Source of the DNA: Prosthecobacter debontii
GTDB lineage: Bacteria; Verrucomicrobiota; Verrucomicrobiia; Verrucomicrobiales; Akkermansiaceae
Reading direction: 5' to 3'
Assembly (NCBI GenBank): GCA_945883455.1
Contig: CAMCXJ010000002.1
Span: forward strand, 1 to 35,765
Length of the DNA stretch: 35,765 nucleotides
Below are positions 8,034-16,824 of this stretch, piece by piece. The notes below the pieces were generated by a model. That model was not told where the DNA came from and made no database searches. It was given only the letters and a program-made list of their open reading frames with translations. The translations under genes were made by a program, and so were the position numbers. Positions within the stretch are counted from its first letter, which is position 1. Every line of letters starts with the position of its first letter.

Positions 8034-9383
8034 ATGTCCACCCTCCGCGTCACAGCCATCTCCTCCCTCCATGCCGAATTCAGCGTGCCGGGCGACAAGA
8101 GCATCTCCCACCGCGCGGCCATCCTCGGCGGCTTGTCGAACGGGGTCTGCGAAATTTCCAATTTCCTGCCCAGCGAGGATTGCGTGAACACCCTCAAGGC
8201 GATGCGCTCGCTCGGCGCAAGCTTCGATGTCCTTGAGGAAATAGATGGCTACGGCCCTACAAAACTCCGCATCCACGGGCGCTCGATGAAACTAACCGCC
8301 CCGGTAGCGCCCATCGACTGCGGCAACTCCGGCACCGGCATGAGGCTCCTCGCGGGCCTGCTGGCCGGCCAACCCTTCACCTCCGAGCTGTTCGGCGACG
8401 CCTCGCTTTCCTCCCGCCCGATGGGTCGCATCACCATTCCGCTTGCGGAAATGGGCGCGAACCTGGAGACGCTCGGCGAGAAGCCGGGCTGCGCGCCTTT
8501 GCGCATCCACGGCGGCAAGCTGAACCCCATCACCTACGAAATGCCGGTCGCCTCCGCCCAGGTGAAAAGCGCGGTGCTGCTGGCCGGGCTTTTTGCCGAA
8601 GGCACCACCACCGTGATCCAGCCCGCCGCCACCCGCGACCATACCGAGCGCATGTTCGCAGGCTTCCGGATTTCCTGCCGCACCCACGGCAACACCATCT
8701 CCATGCCCGGCGGACAGATGCCGGAGTCCTGCGATTTCACCGTCCCCGGCGATATCTCCTCCGCCGCCTTCTGGCTCGTCGCCGCCGCCGCGATGGACGG
8801 CTCCCGCCTGCTCATCAAGGACGTTGGCCTCAACCCCACCCGCACCGCCATCCTCAAAGTGCTCTCCCGCATGGGCGCTCACATGACGGAAATCCTCCAC
8901 AACACCGAGGGCGAACCGATCGGCAACGTCGAGATCCACGGCGCGCCGCTGAAAGGTACAACCCTGCTACCCGAGGAAATCCCCAACCTCATCGATGAGA
9001 TCCCCGTCATCGCCGTCGCCGCCGCGCTGGCCGAGGGCGACACCCACATCCGCAACGCCCGCGAACTGCGCGTGAAGGAAACCGACCGCATCACCACGAC
9101 CGTCGAGAACCTGCGTAAAATGGGAGCCGATGTGGAGGAGTTCGAGGACGGCATGACGATCCACGGCGGGCAGCCGCTCAAGGGCGCCGAGATCGACTCG
9201 CACGGCGATCACCGCATCGCCATGGCCTTCGCCATCGCCGGGCTTTTCGCCGAGGGCGAGACCGTCATCCACCACACCGACTGCATCAATACCTCCTACC
9301 CCGGCTTCGCCCACCACCTAGCAGCCGTTCTCCGCGAAAGCCGCGACACTGCGGATTTCATCCTGCCCACCGTGATCCCATGA
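8034..9383 (+). CDS. aroA: 3-phosphoshikimate 1-carboxyvinyltransferase (EPSP synthase)
   Basis: PGDKSISHRAAILG, GNSGTGMRLLAG, RVKETDRI, DHRIAMAFAIAG. ATG at 8034; the longer ORF from 7614 overlaps tyrA. Confidence 0.95.
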   Translation: MSTLRVTAISSLHAEFSVPGDKSISHRAAILGGLSNGVCEISNFLPSEDCVNTLKAMRSLGASFDVLEEIDGYGPTKLRIHGRSMKLTAPVAPIDCGNSGTGMRLLAGLLAGQPFTSELFGDASLSSRPMGRITIPLAEMGANLETLGEKPGCAPLRIHGGKLNPITYEMPVASAQVKSAVLLAGLFAEGTTTVIQPAATRDHTERMFAGFRISCRTHGNTISMPGGQMPESCDFTVPGDISSAAFWLVAAAAMDGSRLLIKDVGLNPTRTAILKVLSRMGAHMTEILHNTEGEPIGNVEIHGAPLKGTTLLPEEIPNLIDEIPVIAVAAALAEGDTHIRNARELRVKETDRITTTVENLRKMGADVEEFEDGMTIHGGQPLKGAEIDSHGDHRIAMAFAIAGLFAEGETVIHHTDCINTSYPGFAHHLAAVLRESRDTADFILPTVIP

Positions 9384-10663
9384 CCTATCACGCCATCGCC
9401 ATCGACGGCCCTGCGGCCTCCGGGAAAAGCACGCTCGCCCGCGCCCTCGCCGAACGCCTCGGCCTCGTCATGGTGAACTCCGGCGCAATGTACCGCGCCG
9501 TCACATGGAAAATCCTCCGTGAGGAAATCGACCCCGCCGACACGGCCGCTGTCATCCGCCTGCTCGATGGAATGGACATCCACTGCGGCCATGAAGGTAG
9601 CATCTCCACGATCCGCATCGACGGCACCGATCCCACCCCTTTCCTCCGCGAGCCGGAGATCAACGCGAACGTCTCCACCGTCTCGGCCATCCCGCAGGTG
9701 CGCGAAAGGCTCGTCGCCCTTCAGCGCGATTACCTGAAGCGCACCCACGTCGTCATGGAAGGCCGCGATATCGGCTCTGTCGTTTTCCCCGACACCCCTT
9801 TCAAGATCTACATCGATGCGGATCCCTCCGTCCGCGACGAACGCCGCTCCGTCGAGGGCGAGATCGATTCCGTCTCCCAGCGCGACGCCGCCGACAGCTC
9901 GCGCAAGACCGCTCCGCTGATGGTCGCGGACGGCGCCACAAAACTCGACACCTCCGCGCTCACGATCAGCGGAGTGGTTGACGCGGCCATCGGTATCCTA
10001 GGCAAGCAAGGTTTCCCCCTTCCACAGCACTTACCCGCAGAGGAACCGCCCACTCCCATGCGCTGGATTTACTGGCTCGGCTGGATGTCCTTCGGCGCCG
10101 CCTACCGCACCCTCTTCGGCCTGCGCGTCATCGGAAATGAAAACCTGATCAAGGCCGGCCCGGTGCTCATCGCCTCCAACCACCAAAGCTTTCTCGACCC
10201 GCCACTCATCGGGAACCTCTACCAGACCGAGATGGTTTACTTCGCCCGCAAGACCCTCTTCAAAGGCTTCGGAAAATGGCTCTACCCGCAGTGGAACGCC
10301 ATCCCCATCGACCAGGACAAGCCCGACACGAGCTCCATGAAAGCGGCGATCCGCAAACTCAAGGAAGGCTGGCGCGTCCTCGTTTTCCCGGAAGGCCAGC
10401 GCACCCTCGACGGCAGCATCAACGAGGCCGCTCCCGGCATCGGCATGATCGCCGCCAAGGCCGGCGTGCCCATCCAGCCCGTCCGCATCTTCGGCGCCGA
10501 CAAGGCTTTACCGCGTGGCTCCGGAAAAATCTCCTTCGCCCGCATCACCGTAAAAGTCGGCCCCCCCATCCTGCTCACGCCGGAGGAATTCAAGGCCTAC
10601 TCCCACAAGGAAGGCTATCTGGCTCTCACCGAGCGGATTATGGATGGGATCAAGGCCCTTTGA
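9380..10663 (+). CDS. Fusion protein: cytidylate kinase (N) and 1-acyl-sn-glycerol-3-phosphate acyltransferase PlsC (C)
   Basis: Cmk: [53 protein letters not shown]. Pls[17 protein letters not shown]. One frame; ATGA overlap with aroA. Confidence 0.92.
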   Translation: MTYHAIAIDGPAASGKSTLARALAERLGLVMVNSGAMYRAVTWKILREEIDPADTAAVIRLLDGMDIHCGHEGSISTIRIDGTDPTPFLREPEINANVSTVSAIPQVRERLVALQRDYLKRTHVVMEGRDIGSVVFPDTPFKIYIDADPSVRDERRSVEGEIDSVSQRDAADSSRKTAPLMVADGATKLDTSALTISGVVDAAIGILGKQGFPLPQHLPAEEPPTPMRWIYWLGWMSFGAAYRTLFGLRVIGNENLIKAGPVLIASNHQSFLDPPLIGNLYQTEMVYFARKTLFKGFGKWLYPQWNAIPIDQDKPDTSSMKAAIRKLKEGWRVLVFPEGQRTLDGSINEAAPGIGMIAAKAGVPIQPVRIFGADKALPRGSGKISFARITVKVGPPILLTPEEFKAYSHKEGYLALTERIMDGIKAL

Positions 10664-10730
10664 ATTTTACGACCTTTCGTTGTGGCTGATTCCTCTTGGC
10701 AGACCCGCCTCGGTGGGAAAGCTTTGTGAC

Positions 10731-11519
10731 ATGTCAGCGACAACATATCTCAAGGAACTTTTCGACCTCACAGGGAAAACGGCGGTGGTGATCGGCGGCA
10801 CGGGCGAACTCTGCGGCACGATGGCCGTCGGCCTTGCGCGGGCGGGAGCCGAAGTGGTGCTCGGCGGGCGCATACCGGAAAAAGCGGAGAAGCGGCTCGC
10901 GGAAATCGAAGGCTACGGCGGGAAGGGTTACTTCGTTCCTGTCGATGTCACCTCGCGGCAGTCCCTCCATGACATGCTTGAGAAGGTTTTGGAAAAATCC
11001 GGCGGCGTGGACATCCTCATCAACGGCGCAGGCACCAACTCGCCCACGCCTTTCCTGGAGATCACGGAGGAGGAATACTCACGGATCATCGACACGAACC
11101 TCGCTTCCATCTTCCGCGCCTGCCAGGTTTTCGGGCAATATTTCGTCGATGACATGCGTCCCGCGTCCATCATCAACCTCGGCTCCATCTCCGGACTGAA
11201 CCCGCTTTCGCGCGTATTCACCTACTCCGCCTCGAAGGCCGCCGTGCACAACCTCACCCGCAACCTCGCCCGCGAGTGGGCGGATAAGGACATCCGCGTG
11301 AACACTCTCGTCCCCGGCTTTTTCCCCGCCGAGCAAAACCGCAAGGTGCTCGACGAGTCCCGCGTGCTCGACATCCTCCGCCACACCCCCGCCTCCCGTT
11401 TCGGCAACGCCGAGGAACTCATCGGAGCCACCCTCCTTCTCGCCTCCGCCAAGGCCGGCTCCTTCATCACCGGCATGGAAATGATCGTCGACGGTGGATT
11501 CCAGGCGATGAGTATCTGA
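10731..11519 (+). CDS. SDR-family oxidoreductase (D-mannonate/gluconate-dehydrogenase-like)
   Basis: [64 protein letters not shown]. Confidence 0.88.
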   Translation: MSATTYLKELFDLTGKTAVVIGGTGELCGTMAVGLARAGAEVVLGGRIPEKAEKRLAEIEGYGGKGYFVPVDVTSRQSLHDMLEKVLEKSGGVDILINGAGTNSPTPFLEITEEEYSRIIDTNLASIFRACQVFGQYFVDDMRPASIINLGSISGLNPLSRVFTYSASKAAVHNLTRNLAREWADKDIRVNTLVPGFFPAEQNRKVLDESRVLDILRHTPASRFGNAEELIGATLLLASAKAGSFITGMEMIVDGGFQAMSI

Positions 11520-11524
11520 GACCC

Positions 11525-12202
11525 GTGCGCATCGACATCCTCACTCTTTTCCCCGAGATCGCGCTGGCACCCCTCAGCGACTCGATCATCCAGCGTGCGC
11601 GGGGCGCGGGGTTGGTTGATGTGCGCGGGCACAACCTGCGCGATTGGTCGGAGGATAAGCACCACCGCGTGGATGACTCGCCCTGCGGCGGCGGGCCGGG
11701 GATGGTCTTGCAGCCCGGGCCCTTACACGCCGCGATCACGGCGCTGAAAAAGCACGACACCCGCGTGATTTTGATGACACCGCAGGGCGCACCGCTGAAA
11801 CAGGCCCGCGTCCGCGAGCTTTCCGCCGAAACGCATCTCCTCATCGTCTGCGGCCATTACGAGGGCATCGACCACCGCATCGTCGAGACGCTCATCGACG
11901 AGGAAATCTCCATCGGTGATTACGTGCTGACCAACGGAGCCCTCGCCGCCGCCGTACTTTGCGATGCGGTTATTCGCCTCCTGCCCGGCGCGCTCGGCGA
12001 TTCGCAATCCGCTGTCGAGGAATCCTTCTCCGATCCCAATCTGTTAGAAGCGCCGTGCTACACGCGACCCATCGATTTCGTGGGCATGAAAGTCCCGGAG
12101 GTTTTGCTTTCCGGAAATCACGCGAAAATTGCGGTATGGCGAGGGGAAAAAGCGATCGAACGCACCCGCGAAAATCGACCGGATCTTGTAGAAAATACCT
12201 GA
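11525..12202 (+). CDS. trmD: tRNA (guanine-N1-)-methyltransferase
   Basis: IDILTLFPEIALAPLSDSIIQRA, DDSPCGGGPGMVL, IVCGHYEGIDHRI, SIGDYVLTNGALAA, YTRPIDFVGMKVPEVLLSGNHAKI; GTG start 5 nt after the SDR stop. Confidence 0.95.
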   Translation: MRIDILTLFPEIALAPLSDSIIQRARGAGLVDVRGHNLRDWSEDKHHRVDDSPCGGGPGMVLQPGPLHAAITALKKHDTRVILMTPQGAPLKQARVRELSAETHLLIVCGHYEGIDHRIVETLIDEEISIGDYVLTNGALAAAVLCDAVIRLLPGALGDSQSAVEESFSDPNLLEAPCYTRPIDFVGMKVPEVLLSGNHAKIAVWRGEKAIERTRENRPDLVENT

Positions 12203-12229
12203 CGTTGCCTGCCGCAAGCGATCTTGCGA

Positions 12230-12631
12230 TCACTCCGCCCAGTTCTCCAGTGTCAGCTCCGGAACGCGCTCAAACTCCGAGGTGTTGTTCGTAGCCAGCG
12301 GGAGGCTCAGTGCGAGAGCCTGCGCCGCGATCAGGCAGTCGAGTTCGCCGATCATCGTGCCGAGCGAACGCAGCTGTGCTTTAATTCGTCCGTAGTGTTC
12401 CGCCGCTTCGCCTGTGAAAGGCACGATCTCAAGCGGTGCGAGAAAGCGGAAAAGGGCGCTGCGGTTGCGCTCGATCTGGCTGCTTTTGGAAACACCGAAC
12501 TGGAGTTCCGCCAGCGTGATCGCCGTCACCCCGATCTCTCCCGGCTTGTATTGTCCGAACCGCTCGACCACACTCGCCGGACGGTGTTTCATCACGTAGA
12601 TGCAGATATTCGTATCGAGCAGGATCCTCAT
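12230..12631 (-). CDS. vapC: VapC-type PIN-domain toxin
   Basis: LLDTNICIYVMK, ITLAELQFGV, IGELDCLIAAQALAL, TNNTSEFERVPELTLENW. Confidence 0.9.
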   Translation of the reverse strand: MRILLDTNICIYVMKHRPASVVERFGQYKPGEIGVTAITLAELQFGVSKSSQIERNRSALFRFLAPLEIVPFTGEAAEHYGRIKAQLRSLGTMIGELDCLIAAQALALSLPLATNNTSEFERVPELTLENWAE

Positions 12632-12648
12632 GCTTCCATCCGAAAATA

Positions 12649-12921
12649 TCAGAGACCTTCCCGTTCCTTTTGCTCCCCCTGCTCACGATGCATCATGAAA
12701 TCAGGGGAAAAGTCCGCCGCCGCCTCAAAAAACGAATCCCAGCTATCCGTGATGGGACTGAGCACCACCGAATCGCCGATTTTCCGGATCGAAACGGCCG
12801 TCCCTTCAAACCGAAATTGCTTCGGCAGCCGCACCGCCTGGCTCTGTCCGTTTTTAAAAAGCTTCGCTTGCACACCGAAAGTAGATACTTTTAAGTGTAT
12901 CCTGTCAATCTTTGGTTTCAT
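12649..12921 (-). CDS. vapB: VapB-type antitoxin
   Basis: QAKLFKNGQSQAVRLPKQFRFEG (SpoVT/AbrB-like); ends 17 nt before vapC. Exact start uncertain. Confidence 0.85.
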   Translation of the reverse strand: MKPKIDRIHLKVSTFGVQAKLFKNGQSQAVRLPKQFRFEGTAVSIRKIGDSVVLSPITDSWDSFFEAAADFSPDFMMHREQGEQKEREGL

Positions 12922-12976
12922 ATTTGGATTGTCACGCAATGGGCAGTAAACTGCCAAAACCTGACCGCCACACGAA

Positions 12977-13192
12977 ATGAAACCCACCCTTCTCCTCCTT
13001 ATTCTCGCCGCAACCTCCCACGCGAAGACCTTGAAAATCGTGGCCGGCCCGTACGACCGCGCCAACACGGTCGTGACCGTTCCCGCGCCCGATGATGTGC
13101 CGGAAAACCCCGGCCTCAAATCGGCGGACGGGAAAATCCTTCCGCTTCAGCTTTCGGACAAAGGCACGGCGACCTCAGGGCGATCAAACTAG
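12977..13192 (+). pseudogene. Truncated secreted-protein gene (N-terminus resembles DUF6807/PmoA-family proteins), interrupted by the MITE-like element
   Basis: MKPTLLLLILAATSHAKTLKIVAGPYDRANTVVTVPAPDDVPENPGLKSADGKILPLQLSDKGTAT, then the frame enters the inserted element and stops. Confidence 0.6.
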
Positions 13193-13441
13193 GGAAAAGC
13201 CAAGCCCGTTTTCCCGTTAACCCGAAAACCGAAAAGGGAAATTTAACCACGGATGTCACGGAGGGGCACGGATGAAGAAAGAGTTATGGAAACATTTTCA
13301 AACCTGTACGGTTTATCCTTAAATCCGTGAAAATCCGGTGCCACCTGTCCGTCGTAGCCTTGGCGAACTTCTCTTCCTTGGCGGTTCAAAAATCTTCATT
13401 CCCGATTATGCCACGACTTCTCCCTAGCTTGGTCGCCCTGA
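13175..13441. mobile_element. 267-bp MITE-like non-autonomous element
   Basis: 27-bp terminal inverted repeats matching at 23/27 positions (13175-13201 and 13415-13441), flanked by an exact 8-bp direct repeat CGGCGACC (13167-13174 and 13442-13449). No transposase ORF. Confidence 0.8.
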
Positions 13442-13501
13442 CGGCGACCTTCATTTTGCCAGATTGACTTGCTCCCTGTTCCCTGCTTCAAAAGCCGCCC
13501 C

Positions 13502-15376
13502 ATGTCCGACCGCAAGACCCTCGACGAACGAGCCCAGATGACCGATCTCGAGCGCGTGCGCCACTCCGCCGCGCACGTAATGGCCACCGCCATCCTCCGC
13601 ATCTGGCCCGACGCGCAGTTCGCCTACGGCCCGCCCATCGAGAGCGGTTTCTACTACGAGTTCCGCATGGAGCACCGCATCACGCCGGATGACTTCGAAA
13701 AAATCGAGGCAGAGATGAAAAAAATCGCGAAGGAAAATCAGAAGTTCGACTACAAGGCGATCTCCCGCGAGGAAGCGAAGGCGATGGCCGAGTCCGGACG
13801 CCTCGGCGGCCTGACCGAGCGCCCGGGAAACCCTTCTCTCTTCAAGCTCGACCTCATCGACAAGATCCCGGAAGGCGAGCAGATCTCCTGTTTCCAGAAC
13901 GGCGATTTCATCGATCTCTGCGCCGGCCCGCACGTCGGCTACACCTCGAAGTGCAAGAACGTGAAACTCATGTCGGTCTCGTCGTCTTTCTACTTGGGCG
14001 ATGAATCGAAGGGCCAGCTCCAGCGGCTTTACGGCACGGCCTTCGAGAGCAAGGAGGAGCTGGAAAGCCACCTCGTCCGCCTTGAGGAGGCGAAAAAACG
14101 CGACCACCGCCGCCTCGGCCGCGAGCTGGGGCTTTTCCACATCGATGAAATGGTCGGCCAAGGCCTTGTCCTCTGGAAACCGAAGGGCGCCCTCGTCCGC
14201 CGCGCGCTCCAGGAATTCATCACCGCCGAGCTCGACAAGCAGGGCTACTCGCAGGTCTTCACCCCGCACATCGGCAAGCTCGACCTCTACCGCACCTCCG
14301 GCCATTTCCCCTACTACCAGGAAAGCCAATACCCCGCCATCGCCGAGCGCGACGTGTTGGAGAAACTCGCCGACGAGGACGCGACCTGCGCCACCCTCAT
14401 CAACGGCCTCTCGGACGGAACCTACGAAGGTTACCTGCTCAAGCCGATGAACTGCCCGCACCACATCAAGATTTTCGCGAGCGACCACCACTCCTACCGC
14501 GACCTGCCGGTGCGGCTTGCCGAGTTCGGCACCGTCTATCGCTGGGAACAATCCGGCGAACTCGGCGGCATGACCCGCGTCCGCGGTTTCACCCAGGACG
14601 ACGCCCACCTTTTCTGCACCCCCGACCAGGTGGCGCAGGAAGTGAAAGGCTGCCTCGACCTCGTGAAAAAGGTGCTCACCACCCTCGGCATGAACGATTA
14701 CCGAGTCCGCCTGTCCCTCCGCGATCCGGAGAGCGACAAATACGTTGGCTCATCCGAAAACTGGGACAAGGCCGAGGCCGCCCTCCGCGAGGCCGTGATC
14801 CATCTCGGCGTCGATTACACCGAGGAGCTCGGCGAGGCCGCGTTCTACGGGCCGAAGATCGACTTCGTCGTGAAAGACGTGATCGGCCGCGACTGGCAGC
14901 TCGGCACCGTGCAGGTGGATTACAACCTGCCCGTCCGCTTCAAGCTCTCTTACGTCGGCGAGGACAACAAGCCGCACATTCCCGTCATGATCCACCGCGC
15001 ACCCTTCGGATCTTTGGAAAGGTTCACCGGCCTGCTTATCGAGCATTTCGAAGGGAAATTCCCGACCTGGCTCGCCCCGGAACAGGTGCGCGTCCTCCCC
15101 ATTTCCGAGAAATCCCTCGAAGCCGCCGAGGAACTCGCCGCCAAGCTCGCTGATCTCGGTGTCCGCGTCTCCGTGGATCGCACTTCCGAAAAAGTCGGCG
15201 CGAAAATCCGCAACGCCCGCATGGAACGCGTCCCCAACATGGCGATCCTCGGTGCGAAGGAAGTGGAAGAAGGCACCGTCTCCGTCCGCATCCGCGGTGA
15301 AGAGCAGCCCATCACGAAAACCGTCCAGCAGTTCATCGACGATCTGCTAAAGGAAATCACTGAGCGCTCGCTCTAG
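13502..15376 (+). CDS. thrS: Threonine-tRNA ligase, lacking the N-terminal TGS domain
   Basis: HSAAHVMATAILRIWPDAQFAYGPPIESGFYYEF, MNCPHHIKIF, MTRVRGFTQDDAHLFCTPDQ, EAAFYGPKIDF, MIHRAPFGSLERF. Confidence 0.95.
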   Translation: MSDRKTLDERAQMTDLERVRHSAAHVMATAILRIWPDAQFAYGPPIESGFYYEFRMEHRITPDDFEKIEAEMKKIAKENQKFDYKAISREEAKAMAESGRLGGLTERPGNPSLFKLDLIDKIPEGEQISCFQNGDFIDLCAGPHVGYTSKCKNVKLMSVSSSFYLGDESKGQLQRLYGTAFESKEELESHLVRLEEAKKRDHRRLGRELGLFHIDEMVGQGLVLWKPKGALVRRALQEFITAELDKQGYSQVFTPHIGKLDLYRTSGHFPYYQESQYPAIAERDVLEKLADEDATCATLINGLSDGTYEGYLLKPMNCPHHIKIFASDHHSYRDLPVRLAEFGTVYRWEQSGELGGMTRVRGFTQDDAHLFCTPDQVAQEVKGCLDLVKKVLTTLGMNDYRVRLSLRDPESDKYVGSSENWDKAEAALREAVIHLGVDYTEELGEAAFYGPKIDFVVKDVIGRDWQLGTVQVDYNLPVRFKLSYVGEDNKPHIPVMIHRAPFGSLERFTGLLIEHFEGKFPTWLAPEQVRVLPISEKSLEAAEELAAKLADLGVRVSVDRTSEKVGAKIRNARMERVPNMAILGAKEVEEGTVSVRIRGEEQPITKTVQQFIDDLLKEITERSL

Positions 15377-15382
15377 GTAGCT

Positions 15383-15417
15383 GGGGATTCCAGCCGCAGG
15401 CTGTTCGGGAGGATTCC
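15383..15417. repeat. Paired short hairpins directly downstream of thrS
   Basis: CAGCC-gca-GGCTG then TTCGG-gaggatt-CCGAA. The 13-mer GGGGATTCCAGCC (15383-15395) recurs inverted at 16737-16749. Confidence 0.4.
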
Positions 15418-15595
15418 GAAGCGCTCATGGAAACCATGGATGTCCTCGCCGATCCCTTCGCCATTTCCGTTTGCCATCCTCTAACTGGTCAATCATACTT
15501 CTAAAAAGTTGCGTTTCTGGGTTGGATTTAAGCGGTTTGGACGGGAACATAGGCGTGTCCGTTATCTTTCGGATGAGAGCAGAACCATAAATTCA

Positions 15596-16666
15596 ATGAC
15601 AAAACCAAGCCATTCTTTTTGCCGGATCGGTCTGCTTGGAATTGCCTTGCTGCGAGCTGCCACAATGGATGCGAGCGCTACATTGGTGCAGGCGCAAGGT
15701 CTTGTCGTTGTGAGTGACGGTAGCACGAACAAATCCTATGCCCCCGCCTACGAATACACATCGCTGCGTTTGGCCGATGGGAGTTTCGGACTGAAATTGG
15801 TCGACGGCAAAAAAGTAGCAGGGCTAGAGAGGCATCTTGTGGCCCATTACGGATACGATACACGTCCCAGTGTAGGTGCCGTGGCCGCGATGGAATCCTT
15901 GGTCCGGGATCATGTAAAAACGGCGCCTTATCTCGCTCCCAGGATCGTAAGGATGAAAGAGGATTTGAGGGAAAGGGAACATGAGGCAGGAATCGCGGGA
16001 CAGTCCCTCAGCAAGCCTTCAGCGATTTTCGCCGCCGAGATGACCGTCAAGGGTCGCACCCTGAGAAACATCAGGGCGACCGCGCTCCAGAACGGCAAAA
16101 TCCGTTTTATGCATGACGAAGGGGCGTTCGCACTCGCTGCCGAGGAGCTTTCGGAATCTTTCCTGTCGAAAGTTAGCAAGAGCTTGCCGGACATCGCCAC
16201 GACAAAGGATTTCAAGGATTTAATGGCGACGTTTGTGAGCCCTGTTACGGTGGACGGCGAGAGCCTAACGGGTGTGCGAATTATCGGAAGAGAGGGAAAA
16301 AAACTAACCTTGGAAACTAGGCAGGGGAGACGAATCGTCGAGTCATCCACCATTGATTCTGCGGATTTGGTGAAGCTGGAAGATGCCCACCAGCGTCTCG
16401 CAAAGCTATCAGGTGAGTTTAGAGCGGCGCAGGTGAGAGAGGCGAGAAATCTGGTCGAGTATGTCGCCCGGCTGCAGAAAGAGGAGTTAGATCGCTACAG
16501 AAAGGAGCACGAGGCCATCGCCGAGTCGCAGGGGATAACCGTTAGCGTGGAAACAAAAATCATCGAGGAGTTCGAAAGGCGAAGTGGTGCTGCGTCCGCC
16601 GCGGGAAGCGCTGTTGAACCCGTACTTTTAGAGGAAATGCGAAAGGTTTTAGACGCGGCCGAGTAG
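15596..16666 (+). CDS. Hypothetical exported protein
   Basis: ORF with plausible signal sequence (MTKPSHSFCRIGLLGIALLRAATMDASA); no confident family. Confidence 0.65.
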   Translation: MTKPSHSFCRIGLLGIALLRAATMDASATLVQAQGLVVVSDGSTNKSYAPAYEYTSLRLADGSFGLKLVDGKKVAGLERHLVAHYGYDTRPSVGAVAAMESLVRDHVKTAPYLAPRIVRMKEDLREREHEAGIAGQSLSKPSAIFAAEMTVKGRTLRNIRATALQNGKIRFMHDEGAFALAAEELSESFLSKVSKSLPDIATTKDFKDLMATFVSPVTVDGESLTGVRIIGREGKKLTLETRQGRRIVESSTIDSADLVKLEDAHQRLAKLSGEFRAAQVREARNLVEYVARLQKEELDRYRKEHEAIAESQGITVSVETKIIEEFERRSGAASAAGSAVEPVLLEEMRKVLDAAE

Positions 16667-16824
16667 TTACGCCGACTGCAAAAAGTCTGTGCTTTGATTT
16701 GGAAGGTTGGGGTAAGATTCCCTAACAACGGACTGGGGCTGGAATCCCCGGTTACGATTTAATACGCTCGGATATTTGGCAAACGGTCTAACTGGATGCT
16801 GACCAATCTTGTGAATCTCTCGCC

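Noticed and set aside
8292-8939. 215-aa reverse-strand ORF in aroA
   Set aside because: Antisense shadow of aroA with Gly/Ala/Asp-rich composition.
13451-14608. 385-aa reverse-strand ORF opposite thrS
   Set aside because: Antisense shadow of a clear thrS gene in GC-rich DNA; low-complexity composition and no recognisable motifs.
15373-15477. 34-aa reverse-strand ORF (MANGNGEGIGEDIHGFHERFGILPNSLRLESPAT) after thrS
   Set aside because: Reads smoothly but is short, overlaps the hairpin repeat and the thrS stop, and has no recognisable family; insufficient evidence for a gene.
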